Source: Pedosphaera sp.
Lineage (GTDB): Bacteria > Verrucomicrobiota > Verrucomicrobiia > Limisphaerales > Pedosphaeraceae
Reading direction: 5' to 3'
DNA: 63,720 bases
NCBI GenBank assembly: GCA_028293325.1
Contig: JAQGPA010000111.1
Location: 1-63,720 of the forward strand
A program made the translations under genes and the position numbers. Below the pieces are notes generated by a model. The model searched no databases. It was not told the origin of the DNA and was given only the letters and a program-made list of their open reading frames with translations. Positions 18,223 through 28,227 of this stretch are shown here, in pieces. Every line of letters begins with the position of its first letter. The first letter of the stretch is position 1.

Positions 18223-18466
18223 AATTTTTGGTTCCGCGCTGTCAGCCGTTGGGCTTCTGCTTTCAACGAGCCAGCACCTCACAATAACCCACAAGTCAGA
18301 TATAAATCAACCCTATGTTGTCCGGGTCGCTCGTTTCCGTTAACTGGCTGGAGGCGCGAGCGCCGGTTATTTTATTCGCCGAACTGCCTGACCGGCTGTA
18401 TATGAGTGTGATGAGGACAATCCTAACCATCAGCATACCGGTGCAATACCCGGCGAAGAAAATTTT

Positions 18467-18970
18467 ATGGATCTCTATATTTTAAGGCATGCCATTGCTG
18501 AACCCACCAGGGCCAAAACAGAAAAAGCCGATAGTGAGCGCCGTCTGACGCCTGAGGGGGAAAAGAAGATGCGGCGCATTGCCAAAGCGATGAAATCCTG
18601 CGAACTGGCCTTCGATCTCATTCTTTCCAGTCCTTATGCTCGCGCGCAGCAGACAGCAGAGATTGTGGCCGATGTCTTCAAGCTGCGGAAATCATTGGCG
18701 CTTTCCGCCACATTGGCACCTAACGGGAATCCCCGGCAACTCATCGGGGAACTGCATGAAACTCATCGCAGTTGCCGGAGCGTCCTGTTGGTTGGCCACG
18801 AACCATATCTGAGCAGCCTAATCTCACTCCTGATCTCCGGCGATACGACGCTGGCCATTGATTTGAAAAAAGGTGGTCTTTGCAGCCTCACCGCAAGTGC
18901 TTTAAAATACGGGCGTTGCGCCACTCTGGAATGGCTTCTGACCCCACGCCAATTACGAGAATTGGGCTAA
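18467..18970 (+). CDS. sixA: SixA-type phosphohistidine phosphatase
   Basis: 167 aa, histidine phosphatase superfamily. The catalytic RHG-like motif is LRHAIAE near the start (LYILRHA). A conserved Arg lies in LSSPYARAQQTAEIV, and the second catalytic His is in VLLVGHEPYLS. The length fits SixA, which removes phosphate from phosphohistidine proteins such as PTS components or phosphorelay domains. It is cytoplasmic. It is a single gene with ~170 bases of upstream DNA and ~375 bases of apparently empty DNA after it. Confidence 0.88.
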   Translation: MDLYILRHAIAEPTRAKTEKADSERRLTPEGEKKMRRIAKAMKSCELAFDLILSSPYARAQQTAEIVADVFKLRKSLALSATLAPNGNPRQLIGELHETHRSCRSVLLVGHEPYLSSLISLLISGDTTLAIDLKKGGLCSLTASALKYGRCATLEWLLTPRQLRELG

Positions 18971-19345
18971 ATTGCGCGGGGAGGTGTAGCCGTCCGAACG
19001 TGCGGTGACTGAATAAGTCTCTCGAAGCCCCGTCAAATACATCGCGTATGCTGCTCATAGCCAACGGTTGCGCTCTGGATTAACCTTCCTGAAGGAGAGT
19101 CATGCCATCCGTATTTTGCCCGAACGAAAATCCGTATTACCGCTGGTTGTGTTCTTTACCTGTAGTGAGATGCTATTGAACGTATGAAAAGTGCAATCGT
19201 TCAAATTGATGTAACCGGCAGCTCTTGGCAGGGTTGCACATATTGCGGTTTAAACAACCGGCCACACCAGCGTCAAAGCATTGACTTGATGCGGTTTTGC
19301 CCTAATTTACTCGTCGGCTAAATCTACAAACTGAGGCTACTTGCT
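18971..19345. other. Intergenic region, no gene seen
   Basis: 375 bases between sixA and the muramidase-like gene. No open frame with coding character and no tRNA or CRISPR pattern was found. The last ~70 bases hold a plausible promoter (listed separately). Confidence 0.4.
19281..19308 (+). promoter_or_regulatory. Candidate sigma-70 promoter
   Basis: TTGACT (19281-19286) and TAATTT (19303-19308) are separated by 16 bases and lie about 38 bases before the ATG of the next gene. Both boxes match the consensus in five (-35) and four (-10) positions. Confidence 0.4.
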
Positions 19346-19858
19346 ATGTTGAAGTTCACACCCTTAAACAAGTCGTATATCGCCAGTCCGTTGTGGTTCG
19401 GTGCGCTGGTATTTGCCATTGTTGCCTTCACTTTTGGTGCCGATGCAGCCACGGCTCAGGGAGGCAAAGTGTTCATTACGGCCAGTGCGCCTGCCTTGGA
19501 TGCCAAACATCTTTATGCCCTGGGGATGCTCGAAACGGGCAATAACGATGAGGAAGTCGGCGGCGCGGGAGAAATCAGCCGTTACCAAATCCATCCTGCG
19601 GTCTGGAAAAGCTATTCTGCATCCCACGATTATAATAATCCCGAAATTTCACTTCAGGTGGCCCGGTTACATTGGAATTATCTGGCCAGTTATTTCAGGG
19701 AGCGCGCCGGCCGTCAACCGACAGATTACGACATGTACGTCTTGTGGAACACCACGTTCGGCTACTACGCCAGGCGGGGATTCAGCTCCAACCGTATTTC
19801 GCCCATCGTCCAGGATCGAGCCCAGCGTTTTGTTAATCTGGTTAATCGCAAGGATTAA
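19346..19858 (+). CDS. Secreted lysozyme/transglycosylase-like protein
   Basis: 170 aa with an N-terminal membrane or signal segment (PLWFGALVFAIVAFTFGADAATA). The rest reads like a small SLT/lysozyme fold: a helix with a possible catalytic Glu (YALGMLETGNND), then GGAGEISRYQIHPAVWKSY, which resembles the G-x-G-x2-Q-I loop of lytic transglycosylases. YDMYVLWNTTFGYY and a basic C-terminal helix follow. I infer periplasmic peptidoglycan cleavage, but the match is by motif only. It is followed 29 bases later by a DUF2147 gene in the same direction. Confidence 0.55.
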   Translation: MLKFTPLNKSYIASPLWFGALVFAIVAFTFGADAATAQGGKVFITASAPALDAKHLYALGMLETGNNDEEVGGAGEISRYQIHPAVWKSYSASHDYNNPEISLQVARLHWNYLASYFRERAGRQPTDYDMYVLWNTTFGYYARRGFSSNRISPIVQDRAQRFVNLVNRKD

Positions 19859-19887
19859 ACCAGTTCCGGTAACCCACGCTGATCGCA

Positions 19888-20346
19888 ATGAAATACCTCG
19901 CTGCCCTCCTGGTTGCCGCGCTGTTTTTTGCCGGCCTGCCGGCCACTGCCACTGATGCCGGAGATGAGATTCTGGGCACGTGGAACACCACTGGTAACGA
20001 CAGCAAGGTGGAAATCTTTAAGGTAAAGAATAAATACGCGGCAAAAATTATCAGTCTCAAAGAGCCGAACTGGCCGGCGAATGACGAACAGGGGATGAGC
20101 GGCAAGCCAAAGAATGATCGCAATAATCCCAATCCTGAATTGCGCAACCGTCCCATTGTCGGTTTGCAAATCATGCAGGATTTTGTTCCTGCCGGTAAGA
20201 ATCTCTGGGAACAGGGAAAAATTTATGATCCGGAATCAGGCAAGACCTACAAGTGCAAGATGAAGCTGATTTCCACCAACCGGCTGGAAGTCCATGGTTA
20301 TGTCGGTTTTTCACTGCTTGGCCGGACGGTGACTTGGACGCGATAG
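19888..20346 (+). CDS. DUF2147 family exported protein
   Basis: 152 aa with a signal peptide (MKYLAALLVAALFFAGLPATA). The mature domain fits DUF2147: DEILGTWNTTGNDSKVEIF at the start, IVGLQIMQDFVP in the middle, then GKIYDPESGKTYKCKMKL and a final GYVGFSLLGRTVTWTR. The family is a small periplasmic beta-barrel of unknown function, widespread in Proteobacteria and Bacteroidetes. It may be co-transcribed with the muramidase-like gene 29 bases upstream. Confidence 0.85.
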   Translation: MKYLAALLVAALFFAGLPATATDAGDEILGTWNTTGNDSKVEIFKVKNKYAAKIISLKEPNWPANDEQGMSGKPKNDRNNPNPELRNRPIVGLQIMQDFVPAGKNLWEQGKIYDPESGKTYKCKMKLISTNRLEVHGYVGFSLLGRTVTWTR

Positions 20347-20439
20347 CAACTCACCCGTCTTTCGGTTCCCTGCGAAAACTTCCGGTCAATAAACCCGCTT
20401 GATTCATTCGCCGTTCGGCCTCAAGCTACTTGTTTTTGC

Positions 20440-22401
20440 ATGTTAACCATTTCAGACGTCAGTAAAACTTTCGGTGGGCGGACCTTATTCGAAGAAGTCA
20501 CGCTCCAGGTAAACCGTGGTGACCGCATCGGCTTGGTCGGTCCCAATGGCGCGGGGAAGTCCACCCTCTTTGCCCTGATTCTCCAGAAGGAATCACCGGA
20601 CACCGGCAACATCACCTTCCAGCGGAACACCACGGTTGGCTTTCTCCCGCAGGAGAGCGCGCCCGCCGGGGATGAAACCGTGCTGGAATTAGCCACCGCG
20701 ATTACTCCGGAAGTCGAGAAACTGCAGAAGCAACTCAAAGCGTGGGAGGCGGAGCATCCCACAGAACTTGATCACCACGATCAGCATGACAATCTGCACG
20801 CCCGCTTCGACGAATTGGGTGGCTATCAACTTGAGGCCAAGGCGAAGCAAATCCTCTCCGGGCTGAGTTTTCGTGAATCGGATTTTAACCGTCCCGCCCG
20901 CGAGATGAGCGGTGGCTGGGTGATGCGGGCCCATCTGGCGCGCCTGCTGGTGCAGGAACCGGATTTGTTGATGCTGGACGAACCGACGAACCATCTGGAT
21001 TTGGAAGCGTTGCTCTGGTTTCAAGAATATCTCAAGGAATATGCCGGCGCGATCCTGATGATTTCCCACGACCGCGAGTTTTTGAATCAACTCGTCGGCA
21101 GCATTGTGGAGATTCGCCAATCGCACATCTTTCGGTACCGCGGGAATTATGAGGATTATCTCACGCAACGCGCGGCGGCGGAGGAGCAATTGCTGGCGGC
21201 TTACAAAAACCAGCAGCGGGAAATCGCACACTTGATGGATTTCGTGAACCGTTTCCGCGCCAAGAACACCAAGGCCGCACAAGCGCAGAGCAAGTTGAAG
21301 CAAATTGAGCGGATGGAAAAGATCGAACCGCCGGCCAGCGAAGACAAAAAGATCAATTTCAGTTTTCCCCAGCCGCAACGGAGCGGATTAAAAGTCATCA
21401 CCTTGGAGGGTATTCATCATTCGTATGGTCCTAACGTGGTGTACAGCGGCATTGATTATCAGGCGGAGCGGGACCAGCGCACTGTGCTCGTCGGCCCCAA
21501 CGGCGCGGGCAAATCCACACTGTTGAAAATTCTGGCAGGGGTTCTACCCGTGCAAGCCGGCACGCGTGAACTGGGGCATAACGTCAAGGCGGGCTATTAC
21601 TCGCAATACCGCGTTGAAATGTTGGAGCCGCAAAATACGGTGCTGGACGAGGCCATGAACACCCCGCAACGTGTCACCGAGCAATTCATCCGTACCGTGC
21701 TCGGCTGCTTTCTGTTCCGTGGCGACGACGTCTTCAAACGGGTGAGCGTCCTGAGCGGTGGTGAAAAGAGCCGTCTGGCGCTTGTGAAGCTGCTGTTGGA
21801 TCCGCCCAATCTGCTGTTGATGGACGAGCCCACCACCCACTTGGACATGCCGAGCATCGACGCGCTGGTCGGTGCGTTAAAGCAGTTTGCCGGTACGCTG
21901 ATCTTCATCAGCCATGACGTTTATTTCATCCGCGCGCTGGCCAATGATGTGGTGCACGTCAACGCTGGCAAACTCACCCGCTACGCGGGCGATTATCAGT
22001 ATTACCTTGATAAAACCTCCGCCACCTCCGCGCGCGCCGCATTGACGGCCGGGGCGAAGCCGGAGTTGGCGCGGGCCAAACCGGTTGAGAAGATCGCCAA
22101 TGTAAAAACCAAGGAACAAAAGCGGCAGGAAGCGGAGCAGCGGCAGTTGCGGTCCAAGGCGCGGAATGAGCAAAAGCAACTGGTGACTTCGTTTGAAAAG
22201 GAGATCAGCAGTTTGGAACAAAAACAGACCGAGCTCACGGCGGAACTGGAGAAGCCGGAGACTTATCAGAAGCCGGGCCGCGCCATGGAAATCAATCGCG
22301 AGCTCATTTATGTGCAGGAACGGCTCGCCGAAATCGGTCCCGAGTGGGAGGCGGCCGCCGGAAAGCTGGCGGATTTGGACCGGGCTGCAACTGAATCGTA
22401 A
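20440..22401 (+). CDS. ABC-F family ATPase (Uup/YheS-like)
   Basis: 653 aa, no membrane segments. There are two nucleotide-binding domains, each with a Walker A GPNGAGKST. The signature motifs are REMSGGWVMRAHLARLL and VLSGGEKSRLALVKLL, and the Walker B segments are LLMLDEPTNHLD and LLLMDEPTTHLD. The inter-domain linker is the charged ABC-F type (YLTQRAAAEEQLLAAYKNQQ). A C-terminal coiled coil (about 560-650) resembles Uup/YheS. Such proteins act on the ribosome (translation factor or resistance) rather than in transport. It starts after an ~95-base gap and stands alone. Confidence 0.93.
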   Translation: MLTISDVSKTFGGRTLFEEVTLQVNRGDRIGLVGPNGAGKSTLFALILQKESPDTGNITFQRNTTVGFLPQESAPAGDETVLELATAITPEVEKLQKQLKAWEAEHPTELDHHDQHDNLHARFDELGGYQLEAKAKQILSGLSFRESDFNRPAREMSGGWVMRAHLARLLVQEPDLLMLDEPTNHLDLEALLWFQEYLKEYAGAILMISHDREFLNQLVGSIVEIRQSHIFRYRGNYEDYLTQRAAAEEQLLAAYKNQQREIAHLMDFVNRFRAKNTKAAQAQSKLKQIERMEKIEPPASEDKKINFSFPQPQRSGLKVITLEGIHHSYGPNVVYSGIDYQAERDQRTVLVGPNGAGKSTLLKILAGVLPVQAGTRELGHNVKAGYYSQYRVEMLEPQNTVLDEAMNTPQRVTEQFIRTVLGCFLFRGDDVFKRVSVLSGGEKSRLALVKLLLDPPNLLLMDEPTTHLDMPSIDALVGALKQFAGTLIFISHDVYFIRALANDVVHVNAGKLTRYAGDYQYYLDKTSATSARAALTAGAKPELARAKPVEKIANVKTKEQKRQEAEQRQLRSKARNEQKQLVTSFEKEISSLEQKQTELTAELEKPETYQKPGRAMEINRELIYVQERLAEIGPEWEAAAGKLADLDRAATES

Positions 22402-22456
22402 CGTAAAATTCTTTGCTTCGTTTGAAACAAAGAGGCAGGATTTCGACCCTTAGTTT

Positions 22457-24007
22457 ATGCGTATTGGATTGATACTGTTTGTATTGTTGGCGGCTGCTGG
22501 TTTTTCACCATCCACATTTGCCGCCGGAAAAAACCGGCATGTGGTTGTTATGGTCTGGGACGGGATGCGACCTGATTTCGTTACCGAAGAGAACACCCCG
22601 ACTTTATATCGCCTGGCCCAGGAAGGCGTCACATTTCAGAACCATCATCCCGTTTATATCAGTTCAACCGAGGTGAATGGGACGGCCATCTCGACCGGCG
22701 CCTACCCCGCTCACGATGGCATCCTGGCCAACAAGGAATATCGTCCCGAAATCGATCCGTTAAAATTTATTCACACGGAGGATATGGCGGCAGCGCGCGC
22801 CGGGGACGCAACAAGTCATGGTCACTACGTGCGTCTGCCGACACTCGCGGAAATTATTCGCCGGGCTGGCGGCAAGGCAGTGGTGGCTGGCGCAAAGCCA
22901 GTGGCACTGTTGGCGGATCGCGCCGACCGGACCGATGCCAGTGCCGGAATCAATTTGTTTGCGGGTCAGACGCTCCCATCCACTATTCTGGAAACGTTGA
23001 AGAACAAATTCGGCGAATTTCCCATATTAACCGGAACCAATAATCCCACCCGCAATGATTGGACCACGCAAGCTTTGATCGACACGCTCTGGAAGGATGG
23101 AGTTCCTGAATTCTCCTTTCTTTGGATGAACGAACCCGATCTCTCACAACACATGACCGGGCCGGGATCGGAACGTTCTCTGGCCGCAATCCGAAATGCA
23201 GACGACAACCTCGACCGGGTTTTAAAGGCGTTGGCGGCGAAAGGGGTGCGGGACACAACCGATGTTCTCGTGGTTTCCGATCATGGATTTTCCACCGTGT
23301 CCAGCTCGGTTGATCTGGTGGATTCCTTGCTACAAGCAGGTATCCATGCGACCCGCCAATTTAAAGCCACGCCCGCGTCCGGCGAAGTCCTGGTGATCAG
23401 CAATGCCGGATCCGTGCTGATTTATGTCATTGGCCATGATCCAAAAATGACCCAGCAGGTGGTGGACTTTCTGCAAGGCTGGAGCCATACCGGCGTCATC
23501 TTTACCCGCCAGCAAATGCCAGGCACTTTTTCGCTGAACCAGATTCATGTGGACGCTGCCACGGCGCCGGATGTGCTGGTTTCCATGCGTTGGACGGCGG
23601 ACAAGAACGATGTCGGCGTGCCCGGAATGCTGACTTCCGATGGATCTGATTATGGTCCGGGGCAGGGGATGCATGTCAGCCTCAGTCATTTTGACATGCA
23701 CAACACACTCATCGCGGCCGGTCCCGATTTCCGTTCGGGGGTATTTGACGCGCTGCCGACCGGCAATGTGGATGTGGCGCCGACGGTTCTCTGGATTCTC
23801 GGCATTCAACCACCCGAGAAGATGGATGGCCGCGTTCTGACGGAAGCACTGACGGTGAAAGGGCCGAAGATTAACATATTCGAGCCGGGCCATATTGAAA
23901 CGGAACGCGAGCAGAAAAAGTCTGTCTGGCATCAATACCTCAACTTCACCGAGGTCAATGGCGTGGTTTATTACGACGAAGGCAACGGGTACCAGACGCC
24001 GAAATAA
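22457..24007 (+). CDS. Exported alkaline phosphatase-superfamily protein (type I phosphodiesterase/nucleotide pyrophosphatase)
   Basis: 516 aa with a signal peptide (MRIGLILFVLLAAAGFSPSTFA). The metal-binding and active-site segments of the superfamily are present: VVMVWDGMRPDFV (metal Asp), NHHPVYISSTEVNGTAISTG (nucleophile region), LWMNEPDLSQHMTGPGS, VLVVSDHGFSTV (Asp-His pair), HVSLSHFDMHNTLIAAGPDF (His) and VDVAPTVLWILGI. It probably cleaves phosphodiester or phosphonate bonds of an unknown substrate in the periplasm. It faces the convergent hydrolase gene with only 12 bases between stops. Confidence 0.88.
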   Translation: MRIGLILFVLLAAAGFSPSTFAAGKNRHVVVMVWDGMRPDFVTEENTPTLYRLAQEGVTFQNHHPVYISSTEVNGTAISTGAYPAHDGILANKEYRPEIDPLKFIHTEDMAAARAGDATSHGHYVRLPTLAEIIRRAGGKAVVAGAKPVALLADRADRTDASAGINLFAGQTLPSTILETLKNKFGEFPILTGTNNPTRNDWTTQALIDTLWKDGVPEFSFLWMNEPDLSQHMTGPGSERSLAAIRNADDNLDRVLKALAAKGVRDTTDVLVVSDHGFSTVSSSVDLVDSLLQAGIHATRQFKATPASGEVLVISNAGSVLIYVIGHDPKMTQQVVDFLQGWSHTGVIFTRQQMPGTFSLNQIHVDAATAPDVLVSMRWTADKNDVGVPGMLTSDGSDYGPGQGMHVSLSHFDMHNTLIAAGPDFRSGVFDALPTGNVDVAPTVLWILGIQPPEKMDGRVLTEALTVKGPKINIFEPGHIETEREQKKSVWHQYLNFTEVNGVVYYDEGNGYQTPK

Positions 24008-24019
24008 ACGCCTGCCCGT

Positions 24020-24868
24020 TCAGCGCGTTGCGGGTTTGACTTGCGAAGCATCGAGTTTCCAGAAGCCGACGAGCGTCTCCCACCAGCCGGGCTCGCCGGG
24101 CAGGGAACCGTGCATGCCATGCGGCACCATCCAAACTTTCTTCGGACCCGCATAGGCATCAAAAAGTTCGCGGCCGAAATGGTTGGGAATGACCTGATCC
24201 AGTTCTGCCAGGACAACAGCAACCGGACCGTGATAATTCTGGAGATAACTGGCCGAGGTAAATTTGTCCTTGAGCAACCATCGCACGGGAAAGATGGGCA
24301 TATGCTGCTGCGCCACATCGGTCATATTATGAAATGGCGCCACGAGGAGCACGGCGGCAATTGTCTGAGGATGCGTTCCAGCGAGATAAGCAGCCACGCC
24401 AGTGCCCAGCGACTCACCGATAAGATAGACCGGGCCATCTTTCTCCAACAGTGTCATGGCCTCATTCGCAGCGGCAAATAAACTGTCCTGACTCGGCGAT
24501 CCGGACCGCGCCCCAAACCCCGGATATTCCAGGAGATAAATGTCACAGGCTTCAACACCACCAAGTCCTTCCGCATAATAAGTGCGGTCGATGGCGGACC
24601 CGGCATTGCCGTGGACGAGCAGAATGCGATCATGCGGACCGCTTATTTTAGAGAGTTGCTTCCAACCGATGTACTGGCCGGAGGCATTTTGCCAGGGTTG
24701 GAATCCCTGAGCTTCAGCGACCTTGGTCAAGGCTTCGAAAGACTCGTTGCCCGGATGATAAAGCATCCGACGCTGGGCAAGGAACACGATTAGAATCAGA
24801 CCCAGGTATGCGAGCACCAGGATTCGCGCCACGCGAACGGCCAGCCGAATCCATTTGGGACGTGACAT
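24020..24868 (-). CDS. Alpha/beta hydrolase, membrane-anchored (BEM46/ABHD-like)
   Basis: 282 aa. The N-terminal hydrophobic helix (VARILVLAYLGLILIVFLAQ) is followed by RMLYHPGNES, typical of BEM46-like proteins. The oxyanion-hole segment is ILLVHGNAGSA and the nucleophile elbow is YLIGESLGTGVAAY (Ser in G-E-S-L-G). A late Asp (LAELDQVIP) and His (MVPHGMHGS) complete the triad. It is probably a membrane-associated esterase or thioesterase of unknown substrate. It starts 9 bases after the transaldolase stop, so the two are likely co-transcribed. Confidence 0.85.
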   Translation of the reverse strand: MSRPKWIRLAVRVARILVLAYLGLILIVFLAQRRMLYHPGNESFEALTKVAEAQGFQPWQNASGQYIGWKQLSKISGPHDRILLVHGNAGSAIDRTYYAEGLGGVEACDIYLLEYPGFGARSGSPSQDSLFAAANEAMTLLEKDGPVYLIGESLGTGVAAYLAGTHPQTIAAVLLVAPFHNMTDVAQQHMPIFPVRWLLKDKFTSASYLQNYHGPVAVVLAELDQVIPNHFGRELFDAYAGPKKVWMVPHGMHGSLPGEPGWWETLVGFWKLDASQVKPATR

Positions 24869-24877
24869 CGAGAGAAA

Positions 24878-25891
24878 TTATTTGGCGCCGGCTGGTAGCT
24901 GGTCCGAAATGTATTTCTCCAGTTTGACGGTGTCGGCGGCAAAAACGCGGATGCCTTCGGCGGTTTTCTCGGTGGCCATGGCATCCTCGTTGAGCAGGTA
25001 ACGGAATTTCTTCTCGTCCAACTCCAACCGCGGGATGTTGCTGGCTTTCGCCATCTCGGGACTCAGCTTGCGCTCCACGGGTTGCTGGCTCTTCTTTAAT
25101 TCCGCGAGCAGATTCGGGCTGATGGTTAGCAGGTCGCAACCGGCCAATTCCAGGATTTCGCCGACATTGCGGAAGCTGGCGCCCATGACTTCCGTGGGGT
25201 GACCATACTTTTTGTAGTACGCGTAAATTTCCCGCACGGAGAGCACGCCCGGATCTTCAGCGGGAGCGTAATCCTTGCCGGTTTTGGCTTTGTACCAATC
25301 CAGAATGCGTCCCACAAAGGGAGAGATGAGTCTGGCGTTGGCTTCGGCGCAGGCAACGGCCTGGGCGAGAGAGAAGAGCAGGGTCATATTGCAGTTGATC
25401 CCTTCCTTCTGCAATATTTCCGCCGCGCGAGTGCCTTCCCAAGTCGAGGCAATCTTGATTAGAATCCGCTCCTTGGCAATTCCACGCTTCGCGTACAGCG
25501 AAATAAAACGACGCCCTTTATTAATTAGGCCTTCCGTATCGAAGGAGAGATTCGCGTCGGTTTCCGTCGAAACGCGTCCGGGCACAATCTTCAAAATCTC
25601 AGAACCGAAAGCGACCAACAAATCATCCACAATCAAGTTGAGCAGGGCTTTTCCCGTCGCGCTGGACTTCACATTGTCCGCAATCGCCTTTTCGAGCAGC
25701 GGCTTGTATTCCGGCATCTGAGCCGCCTTCAAGATGAGCGAGGGATTCGTGGTGGCATCCTGCGGGGCAAATTCCTTCAGGGTGGCGAAGTCACCGGTAT
25801 CGGCGACGACCCGGGTGAATTGCTTGAGTTGATCCAGTTGGCTGGGTGTGGCGCTGGTCGCGGATTTATCGACTTGGGCGGTCGGACTCAT
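24878..25891 (-). CDS. tal: Transaldolase
   Basis: 337 aa. Transfers a dihydroxyacetone unit between sedoheptulose-7-phosphate and glyceraldehyde-3-phosphate in the pentose phosphate pathway. The Schiff-base lysine is in [12 protein letters not shown] (about K146). Other family segments are [57 protein letters not shown] and LLTISPNLL. Length and layout match TalB-type enzymes. The alpha/beta hydrolase gene follows. Confidence 0.96.
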   Translation of the reverse strand: MSPTAQVDKSATSATPSQLDQLKQFTRVVADTGDFATLKEFAPQDATTNPSLILKAAQMPEYKPLLEKAIADNVKSSATGKALLNLIVDDLLVAFGSEILKIVPGRVSTETDANLSFDTEGLINKGRRFISLYAKRGIAKERILIKIASTWEGTRAAEILQKEGINCNMTLLFSLAQAVACAEANARLISPFVGRILDWYKAKTGKDYAPAEDPGVLSVREIYAYYKKYGHPTEVMGASFRNVGEILELAGCDLLTISPNLLAELKKSQQPVERKLSPEMAKASNIPRLELDEKKFRYLLNEDAMATEKTAEGIRVFAADTVKLEKYISDQLPAGAK

Positions 25892-26001
25892 ATTTAAATT
25901 TAAATTGGGTTAAACTGACTTCCATAGGCAAGATGTCCCAAAACAGGAGGCAAAGCAATCCTCCTTTTGCGGCGATTCAGCGGGCAGGCGAAGAACGAGC
26001 C

Positions 26002-26496
26002 TTAGCCGCCGCCGTTTTTTGGCGCGGGCTCGGTTGGCGGTTGGGGAATGCCTTCCAAGAAGTAGTATGGCGCCATGTGTGGCCGGGCTTTTGACGGTTT
26101 TTTGCCTTCTTTCGGCCAAGTGTATTGGCAATTCTGGCAATAAAACTCCTTTTCCACCAAACCAAGTCCCGCGAGGAGGCCAATCAAATTGGGCAGAATG
26201 AATTTTCGCGTGAATTGCGGATATTCCACCCGCGAGGAGCCGCATTCCGGACAACGAATCGCGTCCCGGAGAATGCCCTCGCGCTGATCAAGTTCTTGTA
26301 ATAGGCGCAGGGCATTTTCGAAGTCGCTGGCATGAACTTTTAATCTGACTCCGGCAATAGGCCGGGCCACAAACCAGAGCCGTTCCATGGTGGATTCATC
26401 GTGGATCTCAGCCGGGATATGGAATTCCTCCAGCCGCTGCTTCAATGGCTGCGCTTTCGCGGCTTCATTGAAAGTAGCTATGGTTATGGCCTTCAT
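26002..26496 (-). CDS. DUF2007-domain protein with zinc-ribbon segment
   Basis: About 164 aa. The N-terminal ~75 residues fit the DUF2007 (putative signal-transducing) fold: an IATFNEAAKAQPLKQRLEE start, a helix, then LKVHASDFENALRLLQEL. A zinc-ribbon-like part follows, with IRCPECGSSRVEYPQ and FYCQNCQYTWPKEG (two CxxC pairs), separated by a hydrophobic stretch (LIGLLAGLGLV) that may touch the membrane. The C-terminus is Pro-rich. The start is placed at the ATG at 26496 rather than the one two codons earlier. The role is unknown; metal binding is inferred from the four cysteines. Confidence 0.7.
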   Translation of the reverse strand: MKAITIATFNEAAKAQPLKQRLEEFHIPAEIHDESTMERLWFVARPIAGVRLKVHASDFENALRLLQELDQREGILRDAIRCPECGSSRVEYPQFTRKFILPNLIGLLAGLGLVEKEFYCQNCQYTWPKEGKKPSKARPHMAPYYFLEGIPQPPTEPAPKNGGG

Positions 26497-26604
26497 AAAC
26501 AAAAGCTAAGCTGCCCGGTTGAAAAATCAAACCGGACGAACGGAGGCGAAGAGTGCGTTACAAAAAAATTCCCTGTCGCCGCTGAATCGAGGAATCCCTG
26601 CGCC

Positions 26605-27966
26605 CTATTGTGTGGGACTCAAGGTGGGTGGAATTTTTATCGGAGTACCGTTCCGAATTTGGGTCGGGTCCAGGTTGGGATTGGCGGCGCGCAATGCGGG
26701 AACGGAAACGCCGTAGCGCTCGGCAATGGCGGTGATGGTTTCACCGGGAGAAAAGGTGTGAACCTGGCTGGGAACGACACCGGCAGGCAGCGGCGGTGTT
26801 GTGGGTGTGGGCGGGGCCACACCCAGCAGTTGGTCGCTGGCCGCCTTCTGCTGGTCTTGCACAGCTTTGAGTTGTTCGGCTTTTTGTTCCGGTGTCAGGG
26901 TCGCATCATTGCGGATGCGATCCAGCTCCTGGACGGTGGCCTGGTTGACGGCGTACAAATTCGCCACCGCCTCTGGTGAAGCGCCAGCCTGTTGCGCCGC
27001 TGCCACGGCAGTTCGATAAGCAGCATCATGGGCCAGGCGGTACTGCTCGTAGCGTGCCGGCCCCAGCGCATTTTTGATGGCTTCCTCGCGTTGCTTATCC
27101 AGCAACGCGCGTTGCAGCGCACTGGCGGCGGCATCCATGCCGGCATATTGTTGGACCTGCAGATCGAGGGCATCCGTCACACGGAAAATTTTCCGAAATT
27201 CATCCGGTGTGATATCGAACCCGCGGAAGGCGGTGCGCAAATTGGCGGCGCTTTGGGAATAACGCAACACGAATTCCTCGAGTTGCGCTGGGGTGAGCAC
27301 CTGTGCCAGCTCATTGCGCGTTTGCTGCCGGATCCGGGCCAACTCTGCGGCGTCAACGGGTTTGCCGGCAACTCTTTGGGCTTCGACGTAAGCTGCTGTG
27401 CGCTGCTGTGAACGATCGCTGATCGCCTGCACGGCCTGTTTAACCTCGACAGAAAGTTCGCCCAACACGGGCCCGTTCAACGCAATGGCAACCCGGACCG
27501 GGGCATTGGCATCAGCCAGGTCCCAACCCGGCCCGAGCAGTGTGGTCAGCAATCCGCGACGCTCCTGTTCGAGCGAACGCAGCTTGGCATTGGCCGCCCG
27601 AGCTAGGTTTGCATCCGGCTCCGAACGCCACCATTGCTGGTCCGCTGTCGGGATGTCCGTCAAACGCTTCCTGGCATAAAGCTGATCGACATCGGCAACG
27701 ATGATGTCGCGGACGGTTTGTTCAGGGCAACCAATGTCCCGCAGGTTGGCAATGTAAGTGGGATAATCCACGGACTCCACTTCCTGCCAGCTAAAGAATT
27801 GTTTACGCAGAATCACGCGAGTTTTGCCCGTGCTGGACGCGTTTGGCGCAGCATCGGCGGGTGCAGGAACCGCATCGGGCGCGGGATGATGTCGGGGAAA
27901 CAACAACACGGTTGCCAGGGCGACATTTAATCCCACCGAAACAATCAGAATTATACGCTGGCGCAT
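26605..27966 (-). CDS. Exported LysM-domain protein
   Basis: 453 aa. N-terminal signal or anchor helix (IILIVSVGLNVALATVLLF), a Pro/Ala linker, then ~330 residues of Gln/Arg/Ala-rich helices with a conserved-looking start (FSWQEVESVDYPTYIANLRDIGCPEQTVRDII). A LysM domain follows at the C-terminus (HTFSPGETITAIAERYGVSVPALRAANPN), which should bind peptidoglycan. The helical part resembles proteins seen in verrucomicrobia without known function. It is probably a periplasmic, cell-wall-associated protein. No close operon partner. Confidence 0.8.
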   Translation of the reverse strand: MRQRIILIVSVGLNVALATVLLFPRHHPAPDAVPAPADAAPNASSTGKTRVILRKQFFSWQEVESVDYPTYIANLRDIGCPEQTVRDIIVADVDQLYARKRLTDIPTADQQWWRSEPDANLARAANAKLRSLEQERRGLLTTLLGPGWDLADANAPVRVAIALNGPVLGELSVEVKQAVQAISDRSQQRTAAYVEAQRVAGKPVDAAELARIRQQTRNELAQVLTPAQLEEFVLRYSQSAANLRTAFRGFDITPDEFRKIFRVTDALDLQVQQYAGMDAAASALQRALLDKQREEAIKNALGPARYEQYRLAHDAAYRTAVAAAQQAGASPEAVANLYAVNQATVQELDRIRNDATLTPEQKAEQLKAVQDQQKAASDQLLGVAPPTPTTPPLPAGVVPSQVHTFSPGETITAIAERYGVSVPALRAANPNLDPTQIRNGTPIKIPPTLSPTQ

Positions 27967-28227
27967 AAGGGTTCTTTACTTGGAAAGCAGCGGTTCGGCA
28001 AACTGAAACTTGCTCCGATTGCCGAAATGTTCGGCCTCAAAGTCGGGGTTTTTATTCAATTCCAGGACCAGTCAGATTTCGAAGGTCAGAATTATATTGA
28101 CCGCGGGACGGTGAAACCATTTCGTAGTAGTTTGCGGCCGGACCAAACGGCCCGGGTGAGCCGCTCTTCCCGATTGGATGAACGGATGGATACTCGGCCC
28201 CACGGCTGTTCACGTTAAATTTGCCAG
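27967..28227. other. Divergent intergenic region before purM
   Basis: 261 bases between the divergent LysM-protein gene and purM. I looked for a purine riboswitch and saw no matching conserved core. No gene was found. Confidence 0.35.

Noticed and set aside
27967..28227. Purine riboswitch before purM
   Set aside because: No matching three-helix core with the conserved loop bases was seen.
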